Shown here: in pieces, positions 1-6,933 of the stretch
How positions within the stretch are numbered: the stretch's first letter is position 1
Layout of the letters: each line of letters starts with the position of its first letter
NCBI GenBank assembly: GCA_016710685.1
Contig: JADJVC010000008.1
Span: forward strand, 1-20,008
Length of the DNA stretch: 20,008 nt
Source: Flavobacteriales bacterium
GTDB lineage: Bacteria > Bacteroidota > Bacteroidia > Flavobacteriales_F > PHOS-HE28
Direction: 5' to 3'
The notes under the pieces: model-generated
What the model saw: only the letters and a program-made list of their open reading frames with translations
Database searches by the model: none
What the model was told of the DNA's origin: nothing
Position numbers and translations under genes: made by a program

Positions 1-84
1 ATTACTTCAAGGTCACACCTTTCCACGGAAGGTCCAGTTGAACATGTCCATTTCCACTTCCGGTGCAACGGGCCTTCCGTAACG

Positions 85-790
85 GCCAGCATCTACAATG
101 TGAACGGATCTTTCGTTTCCGCATTCACGTTTGCCGCTGGGCGCCAGCCCGGAATACCTGTAGCGAGCAGCAATACACTGCTTTATTGCCGGGGAAGGCA
201 TCTGCCGCTTTTCCTTAGTAAACCCTTGGAGCAACGACTGCACGCAGTACAGTTTGAGTTACCAAATGCTGGCACCCGTGTATGCGGATGATGCGGAACC
301 CAACAGCACCGCCCGGCACTTCCGGATACCGCAAAGAAGCGTAAGCAACAACGACAGCACCATCAACTTCGCATACGGCGATAATTCAGACACACCGCCT
401 CGTGCTGGCTGATGATGGAAAACTACTGATCGACTGGTCGGCGGAAAACGCAGGACCTACTGCATCCACCGCAGATTTGAACCTGGCACAATATAAGTAG
501 CTCCTTTTTGCAGAGCTGGAATGTTCCAGTGGGAGCGAACGGAACCGCCGAGAAGTCAAACGGTGGAAATTGAATGCCGCGGCAATGAACAGCTTTACTA
601 TTTGCTCATGGCAGCTGTGCGCGGTAACGGCACATCCTGCCGCTTCACACAGCATTGGAATGCGCCGCTCTAGGGATGACGACAAACAAGGGAACGGCAA
701 CGACAGCCAAGGTGTTTCTGATACCCAGTCGCAGTGAATTTGCCCCACGGCCGCATCCAATTTTACTGGGCGACAACGCGGACTACCAAC
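85..790 (+). other. N-terminal remnants of gene 1 in several frames
   Basis: Short protein-like pieces follow in shifting frames. About 85-215 reads a beta-rich stretch containing ASIYNVNGSFVSAFTF. From 221 to about 391 reads NPWSNDCTQYSLSYQMLAP followed by YADDAEPNSTA. From 393 to 500 reads HRLVLADDGKLLIDWSAENA up to a TAG. About 500-590 reads on with FLQSWNVPVGANGTAEKSNG, about 560-670 with VEIECRGNEQLYYLLMAAV, and about 675-740 with an Asp/Asn/Gly-rich linker. These look like extracellular domains of lectin or lipocalin-like beta type, but I do not recognise the family. Each break can be crossed by one or two single-base changes. Confidence 0.45.
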
Positions 791-1483
791 AGTTGATATT
801 GTGTTAACGTAAAATCCATGCTAAGATGCAGTTATCACTAATGCACAGCAATTGTTGATACAATGCAGCAGTAGTGTGTGCGAGCGAAGTTATCAGAAAC
901 AGCAGTGAATTACCAAGGTTTGCAAGGGGGTGAAAGAAGGCTGAAGGTTTGCTGTGACCAGAAGCGAGTCTTGGGTGAAGTATCCTAAGGCTAGAGCCAC
1001 CGCGTCTCCACCACAGATGAACCGTCCTGGCGAAGAAAAATTGTGAACATTCTTTTAGTCCAGTGCAAGATGCAGTCGCATGTGAATGCGAACCCCATAA
1101 TATTTTAAACAATCCATTACTCTTCTACCGTCTCCTGCTGAACGCGATGATGGGGTATTGGTTATTTTTACCAAGGCCGAACATCCTTCAGCAAGCATGC
1201 AGGGACAACCTCCCGATGGAATATGTACAACATAAATGGCGATTACCTTAAACGCCGGCGTGTACCTGTAGGCGCGAACAGTGCTCCAGCCAATGGCCTC
1301 GCCGCAAGGCATATTGCAAGGGGCAACGAAGCAGTTGTACTTCTATGCACATACAAAAGCGAATGCTTGCGGGGCTTCCCTACCAATTCAACTACGATGT
1401 GTCGTCTCCGGAATTCGGGGATGACATGGAACTTAATAATGGGACTGTTAGCGCACAAGTGATCGACCTGGACCTGCGTGTAA
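791..1483 (+). other. Stretch inside gene 1 with no coherent reading frame
   Basis: About 690 bases in which I see no convincing gene on either strand. It is poorer in GC than its surroundings (26 of 60 in 841-900, 24 of 60 in 1081-1140). Two short pieces may be coding: a frame around 1137-1240 reading DDGVLVIFTKAEHPSASMQG, and one around 1368-1480 reading LPYQFNYDVSSPEFGDDMEL. A short MYNINGDYLK at 1223 recalls the YNVNGSF of 100-120. It may be scrambled coding sequence of gene 1. No terminator, tRNA or inverted repeat stands out. Confidence 0.35.
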
Positions 1484-1837
1484 CGCAACGGTCGTATCGA
1501 CGGCACCAGCTACCAGATCCAGTGCAATGACGACGACAACGACGGCACCTGCAACTTCTTCGACCTGTGCCCCAACGGCCCAGAGCCCGGAACCGCTTGT
1601 GACGACGGCACCGCCTGCACCATTGGCGATGTGATCGATGCCAACTGCAACTGTGTTGGAACACCTGTGCTCGTGGATGATGGCGACCCCTGCACGTTGG
1701 ATGTTGCGACGCGCAGGACGGTAAAACACATCTTTCAGGATGCGGATGGTGATGGCACCTGCGATGCCAATGACCTCTGCTCCAACGGACCCGAGCCGGA
1801 ACCAGCTGGAACACGGCAACAGCGCCACCATCAATGA
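1484..1837 (+). CDS. Gene 1, open stretch with Cys/Asp repeats (first units)
   Basis: This frame opens after a TAA at 1481-1483 and runs about 117 codons. It carries CNDDDNDGTCNFFDLCPNG, then EPGTACDDGTACTIGDVID and ANCNCVGTPVLVDDGDPCTL, followed by a second DADGDGTCDANDLCSNGPEP. The D-x-D-x-D-G-x-C pattern resembles thrombospondin type 3 / dockerin-like calcium loops, and the paired cysteines suggest disulfides, fitting a secreted, calcium-stabilised stalk. It has no start codon of its own and is an internal piece of the larger gene. Around 1707-1730 a local shift garbles the expected DVCDAQ-like sequence, and after about 1800 the expected GTSCDDGN is lost until the next frame takes over. 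Calcium binding is an inference from the motif. Confidence 0.6.
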   Translation, partial: RNGRIDGTSYQIQCNDDDNDGTCNFFDLCPNGPEPGTACDDGTACTIGDVIDANCNCVGTPVLVDDGDPCTLDVATRRTVKHIFQDADGDGTCDANDLCSNGPEPEPAGTRQQRHHQ

Positions 1838-2340
1838 TATCATCGGTGCCAACTGCCAATGCACAGGCACCTTGCCCGAACCGACTGCGAAGGCGTGCCC
1901 GGCGGACCTGCCGTGCCCGGCACCACTTGCAACGACAACGACGCTAGCAACCGGTGACGTCTACGATGCCAATTGTCAATGCGCTGGCACGTTCGCGGAT
2001 GCGGATAGCGATGGCACTTGCGATGCCGACGACCTCTGCGCCAACGGCCCTGAGCCTGGAACGAGCTGCGATGACGGCAGGCTCCACCATCAACGACGTG
2101 CACAGCAATTGCCACCACAGTGGCACCTTGCTTGGACCGACTGTGAAGGCGTGCCCGGCGGACCTGCCGTCCCCGCACCGCTTGCACGACAACGACGCCT
2201 GCAATTGGTGATGTCTACGATGCCAACTGCCAATGCGGGCACCTTCGCCGATGCGGATGGGGACGGTACCTGCGACGCAGAAGACCTTTGCGCAACGGAC
2301 CCGAACCTGGAACTACCTGTGATGATGGCAATGCGAACAC
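1525..2340 (+). repeat. Degenerate coding repeats, units roughly 210-260 bases
   Basis: The motif GA(C/T)GG(C/T)AC(C/T)TGCGA-like, coding DGTCDA, recurs near 1541, 1751, 2010 and 2262, giving spacings of 210, 259 and 252 bases. Each unit continues with DLC-NGPEPGT-CDDG and then ANCQC-GT. Units 2-4 also contain a DCEGVPGGPAVP insert that explains their greater length. Sequence differences between copies are substitutions as well as indels, so this is an old protein repeat and not a recent exact duplication. Confidence 0.7.
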
Positions 2341-2354
2341 CGAGAACGATGTGA
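1740..2354 (+). CDS. Gene 1, Cys/Asp repeat region (later units), frame patched by paired indels
   Basis: One open frame of about 204 codons holds alternating real and shifted pieces. Recognisable are NSATINDIIGANCQCTGTLP, GDVYDANCQCAGTFADADSD, GTCDADDLCANGPEPGTSCD, TDCEGVPGGPAVP and FADADGDGTCDAEDLCATDP. Between these the frame slips out and back (for example about 1885-1945 and 2078-2135), where other frames restore the repeat. The first 20 codons after the ATG are a shadow of the preceding stretch, so this ATG is not a real start. The DCEGVPGGPA plus ANCQCAGTF combination is typical of flavobacterial secreted repeat proteins. The number of true repeats is uncertain. Confidence 0.55.
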   Translation: MRMVMAPAMPMTSAPTDPSRNQLEHGNSATINDIIGANCQCTGTLPEPTAKACPADLPCPAPLATTTTLATGDVYDANCQCAGTFADADSDGTCDADDLCANGPEPGTSCDDGRLHHQRRAQQLPPQWHLAWTDCEGVPGGPAVPAPLARQRRLQLVMSTMPTANAGTFADADGDGTCDAEDLCATDPNLELPVMMAMRTPRTM

Positions 2355-2479
2355 GCCGATGCCAATTGCACCTGCACCGGCACCGGTAAATCCGTGCAAC
2401 GAAGAGAAAAATTGGTGCTCACAATCGCGCTGGACAACCCCGGCTCTGCAGAATAACTTGGGAGATCCGCTACCCGCCA

Positions 2480-2947
2480 ATGAGGCCACGGTACCAGGAT
2501 CCGGTGGGCCGTGGCCGATGGACTCGCAGGCACTACGGTAACCGAAACAATTGCGTGGGCAACGGTTGCTATAAGTTGCGCGTGTTCGACGCAAACGGCG
2601 ACGGTATCGCCAATGGCGGTTACGTACTGCGCGATGGAAGCAGCAACCGCATCATTGACGCCAATGGTGAATTTACCGACGAGAGCTACCTGGGCGCAAG
2701 TTCTGCCTGCCCACGGGTACCGCTGAACTCCTGCCCTCCTCGTGATGACCTGGAGATGGCCACCGGGTACAACTTCATCCAAGGCAACACCGTCGCCGGT
2801 GCCAGTCAGTACCAGTTCTGGGTATTCGATCCGCACGGCAACAACGAATGGGCCTTCGTCCGCACCAACCCCATGCTCGGGCCAGCGCCGTTGGCGAACA
2901 TCCCCCATGGCATCAACGTCCAACGTGCGCGTTGCGCGCCAAGGTGA
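2480..2947 (+). CDS. Gene 1, GDGI-type beta sandwich and Fn3-like unit
   Basis: About 155 codons. True coding in this frame starts near 2540 with NNCVGNGCYKLRVFDANGDG, then GGYVLRDGSSNRIIDANGEF, which matches the CYTLKL-DSFGDGI-GGGWELR region of genes 2 and 3. It then reads DDLEMATGYNFIQGNTVAGA and SQYQFWVFDPHGNNEWAFVR, equivalent to the NVMPGATQYEFQFLDPDAGY unit of gene 2. The preceding strand of the sandwich (ending in MDSQALTVTETIA) lies in another frame at about 2420-2545. The frame fails near 2930, where the expected NVRVRAKVNGHYQPFG lies in neighbouring frames. The ATG at 2480 is not a real start. These modules are structural, with no catalytic residues visible. Confidence 0.6.
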   Translation: MRPRYQDPVGRGRWTRRHYGNRNNCVGNGCYKLRVFDANGDGIANGGYVLRDGSSNRIIDANGEFTDESYLGASSACPRVPLNSCPPRDDLEMATGYNFIQGNTVAGASQYQFWVFDPHGNNEWAFVRTNPMLGPAPLANIPHGINVQRARCAPR

Positions 2948-3308
2948 ACGGCCATTACCAGCCCTTCGGCCCCGTGCCGTCTCTCCACAGCAGCCCGGCC
3001 ACAGCAACATCAGGCAAGGCGCAGGAAGCAACGTTGCTTCACAAGGTGCATTCCAGGTATGGCCCAACCCGAACAACGGTGACCGCCCCAGCATCAGCCT
3101 TACCGGTGCAGACGAGGATGCGAAAAATGCGGAAGTGGTGCTTTACGATGCCACTGGCCGACAGGCCTATGCGGCAACCTTGGCCATGGCGAACGGCAGT
3201 TTGGGCACGGTATCGACCTGGGCAGCATCGCTCACGGGGTGTACATGCCGCGAATCACCGCAGGGGAACGAGACCTACGAAAGCCGCGTGCTTGTGGCGA
3301 ACGAATAA
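2742..3308 (+). CDS. Gene 1, C-terminal T9SS type A sorting domain
   Basis: The real coding part of this frame is about 3035-3308. It begins with SQGAFQVWPNPNNGDRPSIS, carries the conserved WPNP entry of TIGR04183-type T9SS tails, continues with AEVVLYDATGRQAYAATLAM, and ends ETYESRVLVANE before TAA. Between about 3210 and 3270 a +1/-1 pair hides the expected IDLGSIAHGVYMPRITAG, which is readable in the adjacent frame. Such tails direct folded cargo from the periplasm through the Sov (SprA) channel and are usually cleaved by the PorU sortase. Codons 1-95 of this open frame are a shadow of the Fn3 region. Confidence 0.72.
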   Translation: MMTWRWPPGTTSSKATPSPVPVSTSSGYSIRTATTNGPSSAPTPCSGQRRWRTSPMASTSNVRVARQGERPLPALRPRAVSPQQPGHSNIRQGAGSNVASQGAFQVWPNPNNGDRPSISLTGADEDAKNAEVVLYDATGRQAYAATLAMANGSLGTVSTWAASLTGCTCRESPQGNETYESRVLVANE

Positions 3309-3364
3309 TGACCTTCTGACCCGGGTCCTCGATCCAGAGAGGAACGTGGGAGGAATGGAAAGAC

Positions 3365-3395
3365 AAAGCCCCGGCGTTTCCGCCGGGGCTTTTTG
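3365..3395 (+). terminator. Rho-independent terminator after gene 1
   Basis: A perfect 10-bp GC-rich stem (3367-3376 with 3381-3390) closes a TTTC loop and is followed by a T run, 59 bases after the gene 1 stop. The stem core AGCCCCGGCG is the same as in the terminators after genes 2 and 3. Confidence 0.93.
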
Positions 3396-3703
3396 TCTTC
3401 GATAACCCGAAGAACAATAATAGAAACAGTGATATGACTAACTACTGGTGCGTAGTTGACCTAATTCACATATAAAAATATCTGCATTCAGGTATTGACA
3501 AACGACCTATCGTTTTCCCTATCTTGTATTCGTCGAACGAAAACGTGTTTTTGTCGAGGAAAATAGTGAACTCAGCGAAATCTGAAAAGGAAGAAGGTCC
3601 GACCAAATTTGCTTTTCCCACAACGAACCTCTCCAAACGCTCCACCAAACGGTACGACGGCACTCCAACTTTCCAATGGTCAAGCTAAAACTCAACCTGT
3701 AAC
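3396..3703 (+). other. Spacer between gene 1 terminator and gene 2
   Basis: About 310 bases without a supported gene. The first half is AT-rich and holds the candidate promoter. From about 3535 to 3703 lies a probable 5' leader with no Shine-Dalgarno sequence near the ATG, as usual in Bacteroidota. An imperfect inverted repeat sits around 3534-3556 (CGAACGAAAAC against GTTTTTGTCG). Nothing else is recognisable. Confidence 0.5.
3495..3526 (+). promoter_or_regulatory. Candidate promoter of gene 2
   Basis: TTGACA at 3495-3500 is followed by TATCTTG at 3520-3526, close to the Bacteroidota TTTG / TAnnTTTG pattern and in an AT-rich patch of the spacer. It would give an untranslated leader of about 170 bases. 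The upstream region of gene 3 has a similar TTGACAA element. The -7 box is one base short of consensus, so this is a moderate call. Confidence 0.4.
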
Positions 3704-3764
3704 ATGAAAAGAGAAAGACTCCATTTCCAGCCCTCACCAAAGGGCAACCCCGTGAAAGGCGAGC

Positions 3765-4178
3765 TTGCTGGTCGTTGCGTTCCTGTGCATGTCCGCATGG
3801 GCAAGCGCACAGGTGGCCGACTACGCTTTCTCCCAATCCAATGGCACATACGCCGCCATTACAGGGACCACGGTCTTTAGCAGTGGATGGGATGACAACG
3901 TGGCCACCTACAACATCCCCAGTGGCACCTTCACCTTCAACGGGACGGCCTACAACTATGTGAAGGTGAACTCCAACGGTTACGTCACTTTTGGGACGAT
4001 CACTTCCGTCGACCACTTCATATACCCCGATCGGTTCACCACGGGTTACGCGGGCGCGATCTCCGCATTCGGCATAGATCCGGATGATGGAACTTCATCC
4101 TCTGTCGTGGCCACACAAAGCGGGGCGAGGTCATCATCCAATGGATCGATGCCCGACGGAGGAATGGTGATGCCTTGA
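3765..4178 (+). CDS. Gene 2, signal peptide end and N-terminal beta domain
   Basis: The frame opens with LVVAFLCMSAWASAQ, a hydrophobic core ending in an ASA-Q cleavage site, then VADYAFSQSNGTYAAITGTT and a beta-rich domain containing NSNGYVTFG. The basic start MKRERLHFQPSPKGNPVK lies at 3704 in another frame, so one base is missing or extra near 3755-3765 and the true start is 3704. Gene 3 begins with a clearly related domain (QVSAYSFGSAAGTFTALTSP, with NGWVRLGG in the same place). The frame ends in a shift near 4122, after which the adjacent frame continues with GEVIIQWIDARRRNGDALNW and QIRLNQTTGSIDIIYGSC up to about 4275. Confidence 0.7.
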   Translation: MLVVAFLCMSAWASAQVADYAFSQSNGTYAAITGTTVFSSGWDDNVATYNIPSGTFTFNGTAYNYVKVNSNGYVTFGTITSVDHFIYPDRFTTGYAGAISAFGIDPDDGTSSSVVATQSGARSSSNGSMPDGGMVMP

Positions 4179-4277
4179 ATTGGCAGATCCGCCTGAACCA
4201 GACCACGGGATCGATCGACATCATTTACGGCTCATGCACGGCCACGAACAGCACTAGTTATACCTCACAAGTCCGGG

Positions 4278-4862
4278 TTGCGCGGTTCCAGCAACTCGGA
4301 CTTCAACAACCGCGCCTCCACTACAAACTGGAGCGCGACTACGGCTGGTAGCTCCAATTCATCCACGGTAACTTCAAAAGAACACGATCATGCCCGCTTC
4401 GGGCCTCACCTACACGTGGTTGCCGCCCAAGGACATTGGTCCGACGGCTCTTGTTTACCGACTGCTGCTGCCTGCTTTACCAATGCCGAACCGGTATCTG
4501 TCACCATCAAGAATTTCGGCAACACCTCGTTGAACTTCACCACTTCACCGGTTACCGTTTCCGCCAACGTTACGGGCGCAGCAACAGCGTTGCTTAGCGG
4601 GACGTCGCACACCGGGACCTTGGCCGCCGGGAACACTGTGAACGTGCCCATGAGCGCCAACCCGGACGTGAGCGCCGGTGGCGTTTTACAACTTCGCTCT
4701 CTCCACGAACATGTCGGGAGATACCGACCCGGGCAACGACAATGCTTCGGACAGCCGGACCTCGGCAGCACCGACCGGAGTGACGGCCACGTCGAGCGTG
4801 GCCACCGTGTGCGCCGGAAGCACAGTGAACCTCTTCAGCAGTGGCAACAGCACGTTCACTGA
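4278..4862 (+). CDS. Gene 2, end of N-terminal domain and CARDB-like domain
   Basis: It starts in the middle of the gene with RGSSNSDFNNRASTTNWSAT, matching FWNNRTTTTNWAATTAGTAN of gene 3. About 4372-4470 is out of frame; the neighbouring frame gives MPASGLTYTWLPPKDIGPTA. From about 4475 the frame is real again: NAEPVSVTIKNFGNTSLNF and TGTLAAGNTVNVPMSANPD, a CARDB-like fold for 'accumulated differences' that is also found twice in gene 3 (near 13450 and 14270). Past about 4680 the next frame takes over with FALSTNMSGDTDPGNDNASD. The ATG at 4278 is not a start. Confidence 0.6.
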   Translation: MRGSSNSDFNNRASTTNWSATTAGSSNSSTVTSKEHDHARFGPHLHVVAAQGHWSDGSCLPTAAACFTNAEPVSVTIKNFGNTSLNFTTSPVTVSANVTGAATALLSGTSHTGTLAAGNTVNVPMSANPDVSAGGVLQLRSLHEHVGRYRPGQRQCFGQPDLGSTDRSDGHVERGHRVRRKHSEPLQQWQQHVH

Positions 4863-5883
4863 ATCAGTCATCAGCCAGAACTTCAACGGGACATCAACTC
4901 CCGCCGGATGGAATAAGGTAAACAGCAGCACGGGAGGGACGACGGCCAACGCCGATTGGACACTTCGTTCAGACGGCTACACCTATAGTACCACCACCTT
5001 TCACAGCAACGACAACAGCCGCTTCTACATGTCCAATAGCGATGCACAAGGTTCGGGAGGCACTACAAACGCTTCATTGACCAGCCCTGTGTTCAGCTTG
5101 GTCAGCATGACTGCGGCGTCATTGACTTTTTACCACTATTACAGAAACTACGATGGAGCGGAAAGCGGGAACGTTCAAGTATCCACCAACGGAAGTACAT
5201 GGACCACGGTACAGAGTTACACGGGCGCAACGGGCACAGCTATCGCTTTTGCACCGGCGACTATCTCCATGAACGCCTATCTCGGACAAGCCACCGTGCA
5301 GGTCCGCTTTCTATACCTGGCCACGTATGATTACTACTGGGCGTTGGATAACTTCGACGTGAGCGGCACCCCGCAACCGGGTTTCAGCTGGACCTCCGTT
5401 CCTCCCGGATTCACCAGCAGCGTACAAAATCCGACCAATGTGGCCGTGGGCGTGAACACGACCTATAAGGTGACCGTGACCGCGGGTGGCTGCACCTCCA
5501 CGGCCCAAGTAGCGGTGAATACAGTTGCACCGCCGAACGCGGGAAACAATGGCATGCTTACCATTTGCGAAGGAAGCACGGTTACCGCCCCGGATCTGTT
5601 TGCTGCCCTTGTCGGCACGCCGAATGGTGGCGGATCCTGGAGTCCTGCACTTGCCGGCGCCGGCACATATACATACACGGTGAACGAAACCGCACCATGT
5701 ACTGCAAACGCGTCTGCGCAAGTGGTGGTCAGCGAACAAGCACAGCCTAACGCAGGGAACAACGGTACGCTTACCGTTTGCGCAGGAAGCACGGTCACCG
5801 CCCCGCAACTGTTTGCCGCCCTGGTGGGCACGCCGAGCGGTGGCGGAAGTTGGAGCCCGGGGCGCGGACCTAACCTAACGTGA
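4678..5883 (+). CDS. Gene 2, anchor-J jelly roll, Ig-like unit and first 71-codon repeats
   Basis: This is the longest open stretch of gene 2 (401 codons). It holds the end of the CARDB-like domain; a cleaved-adhesin / choice-of-anchor-J type jelly roll (about 4860-5360: SQNFNGTSTPAGWNKVN at the start, ASLTFYHYYRNYDGAESGNV in the middle, YYWALDNFDVSG at the end); an Ig/PKD-like unit with PGFTSSVQNPTNVAVGVNTT; and the first repeats beginning NAGNNGMLTICEGSTVTAP and NAGNNGTLTVCAGSTVTAP. The same jelly roll plus Ig pair occurs in gene 3 at 15700-16345 (YWAVDNVSI, FTSNVQNPTNVTV). Such domains are common in surface adhesins and in gingipain-like proteins. The frame fails at about 5860 inside the next repeat. 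Confidence 0.78.
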   Translation: MAFYNFALSTNMSGDTDPGNDNASDSRTSAAPTGVTATSSVATVCAGSTVNLFSSGNSTFTESVISQNFNGTSTPAGWNKVNSSTGGTTANADWTLRSDGYTYSTTTFHSNDNSRFYMSNSDAQGSGGTTNASLTSPVFSLVSMTAASLTFYHYYRNYDGAESGNVQVSTNGSTWTTVQSYTGATGTAIAFAPATISMNAYLGQATVQVRFLYLATYDYYWALDNFDVSGTPQPGFSWTSVPPGFTSSVQNPTNVAVGVNTTYKVTVTAGGCTSTAQVAVNTVAPPNAGNNGMLTICEGSTVTAPDLFAALVGTPNGGGSWSPALAGAGTYTYTVNETAPCTANASAQVVVSEQAQPNAGNNGTLTVCAGSTVTAPQLFAALVGTPSGGGSWSPGRGPNLT

Positions 5884-6410
5884 CAGCTACCAGCGCGGTT
5901 AACGGGGTGGGGAGTACGGTGACCCTCTGAGCGGGGGATGGTGGCGGGCCCCACCTTGGCCGGTGCCGGAACCTACACCTACACGGGATCGCGTTGCACA
6001 GCGCGGTGAACGCGACAGCGCAGGTGGTGAGCGAACAGCAGAACCTGACGCAGGCTCGGGAGTACCGTGACCGGACTGTGGGGGGGGGGGTGGCGGAATG
6101 GAGCCGGGGCGGCCTTACCGCCATACACTGTTCCCGCACCCTGCGCGGTGAATGCGTCAGCGCAAGTAGTGGTCAGTGAACAGGCGCCCCCGCATGCTGG
6201 CACGAATGGTTCCATTATTGTCTGCGACGGAGCTGCGCCCTTCAGCATGTTCACCCTGCTCGGGGGCAGTCCCCAGACCGGTGGTGCATGGAGCGGCCCC
6301 AGCACGGTATCGGGTGACACTTACGCCCCTTCCACCATGGATCCCGGCACGTACACATACACGGTAACAGCCATTGCGCCATGCACGGGCATTGCAACAG
6401 CTAATGTGTC
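5536..6410 (+). repeat. 71-codon tandem repeats, third copy scrambled
   Basis: Repeat starts are visible at 5536 and 5749, exactly 213 bases apart, and again at 6193 after a degraded stretch of about two unit lengths (444 bases). Each unit has the form NAG-NG-LT-C-GSTVTAP-LFAALVGTP, then GGGSW and AGTYTYTV-ETAPC, then NASAQVVVSEQA. The last unit (6193-6410) has diverged (GSIIVCDGAAPFSMFTLLGG). Repeats of this kind are frequent in large flavobacterial adhesins. Near 5870-6150 the unit is readable only in fragments, and an 11-G run lies at 6080-6090. Confidence 0.82.
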
Positions 6411-6933
6411 GGTAAGTGAAAGTGGCAATGCATTGGTGGTGCGCATCAACACCGATGCCAACGCCAGCCAGATCAACTGGGAGATCAAAGATGCTGCCAA
6501 CGTCACAGTGGCCAGCGGTAGCCCAGTGGGCAACAACACCCAAGTAGACCAAACCGTCTGCTTGAGCAATGCCAACGGCGACTGCTACACACTGAAACTG
6601 ATGGACAGCTTCGGCGACGGCATCACCGGCGGCGGTTGGGAACTGCGCACCACGGACGGTAAGACCATCCTGAAGGACAGCTTCAGCGGCGGCAGTGTTT
6701 CCCCGGCCAACCCATTGCTGACCGCAGGTTACGGCGCGGGCCACCCCTTCTGTCTGCCATTGGGTCCGGCCACTTTGCAGTCCACTGAGTGCGGCCTGTT
6801 CAACAACACGCTCAACAACCGGATCTATGCCAACGTGATGCCCGGCGCCACGCAATACGAGTTCCAGTTCCTGGACCGATGCAGGCTATGTGCGCAGCAT
6901 CATCAAGCCATCCGCCTCCATGCTCTTTATTGA
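6067..6933 (+). CDS. Gene 2, last repeat, GDGI sandwich and first Fn3-like unit
   Basis: Real coding begins at about 6140 (VNASAQVVVSEQAPPHAG). After the last repeat comes a domain read as VVRINTDANASQINWEIKDA, then SGSPVGNN, CLSNANGDCYTLKLMDSFGD and GITGGGWELRTTDGKTI. This is the beta sandwich with a W-E-I-K-D strand and a DSxGDGI loop that precedes many T9SS tails. It is followed by LFNNTLNNRIYANVMPGATQ and YEFQFLD. The frame is lost at about 6873 by a single extra base, and PDAGYVRSI continues in the next frame. Gene 3 carries an almost identical copy at 16350-16800 without that particular break, which shows how to restore it. Confidence 0.8.
   Translation: MTGLWGGGWRNGAGAALPPYTVPAPCAVNASAQVVVSEQAPPHAGTNGSIIVCDGAAPFSMFTLLGGSPQTGGAWSGPSTVSGDTYAPSTMDPGTYTYTVTAIAPCTGIATANVSVSESGNALVVRINTDANASQINWEIKDAANVTVASGSPVGNNTQVDQTVCLSNANGDCYTLKLMDSFGDGITGGGWELRTTDGKTILKDSFSGGSVSPANPLLTAGYGAGHPFCLPLGPATLQSTECGLFNNTLNNRIYANVMPGATQYEFQFLDRCRLCAQHHQAIRLHALY

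Larger units (their letters stand above)
1..3308 (+). pseudogene. Secreted gene 1 as a whole: large T9SS-exported repeat protein, 5' end outside window, many frame breaks
   Basis: No single frame stays open, but coherent protein pieces follow each other on the + strand to a TAA at 3306-3308. In order they are: an N-terminal region of extracellular type (1-790), an unreadable part (about 790-1480), Cys/Asp-rich repeats (1484-2354), a 'GDGI'-type beta sandwich (about 2420-2690), an Fn3-like unit (about 2750-2960) and a T9SS type A sorting domain (about 3040-3308). The last three modules occur in the same order at the ends of genes 2 and 3, so this is a paralogue of them. It was probably exported by the Sec pathway and then T9SS and anchored on or released from the cell surface; its signal peptide lies outside the window. 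It is typed as a pseudogene only because the frame as read is broken; assembly indels are the more likely cause, since the neighbours are also broken. Confidence 0.72.

Noticed and set aside
2090..3094. 334-codon open frame on the - strand
   Set aside because: It lies opposite the recognisable repeats, Fn3 unit and T9SS tail of gene 1; its sequence is low-complexity and has no recognised motif. Long antisense frames are expected opposite GC-rich coding DNA.
5536..6410. CRISPR or non-coding tandem repeat
   Set aside because: The units are 213 bases, in frame, with protein-level conservation and no spacers; they are protein repeats.
6157..6855. 232-codon open frame on the - strand
   Set aside because: Antisense to the conserved GDGI sandwich and repeat of gene 2; no family features, and the equivalent strand in gene 3 has no matching long frame.
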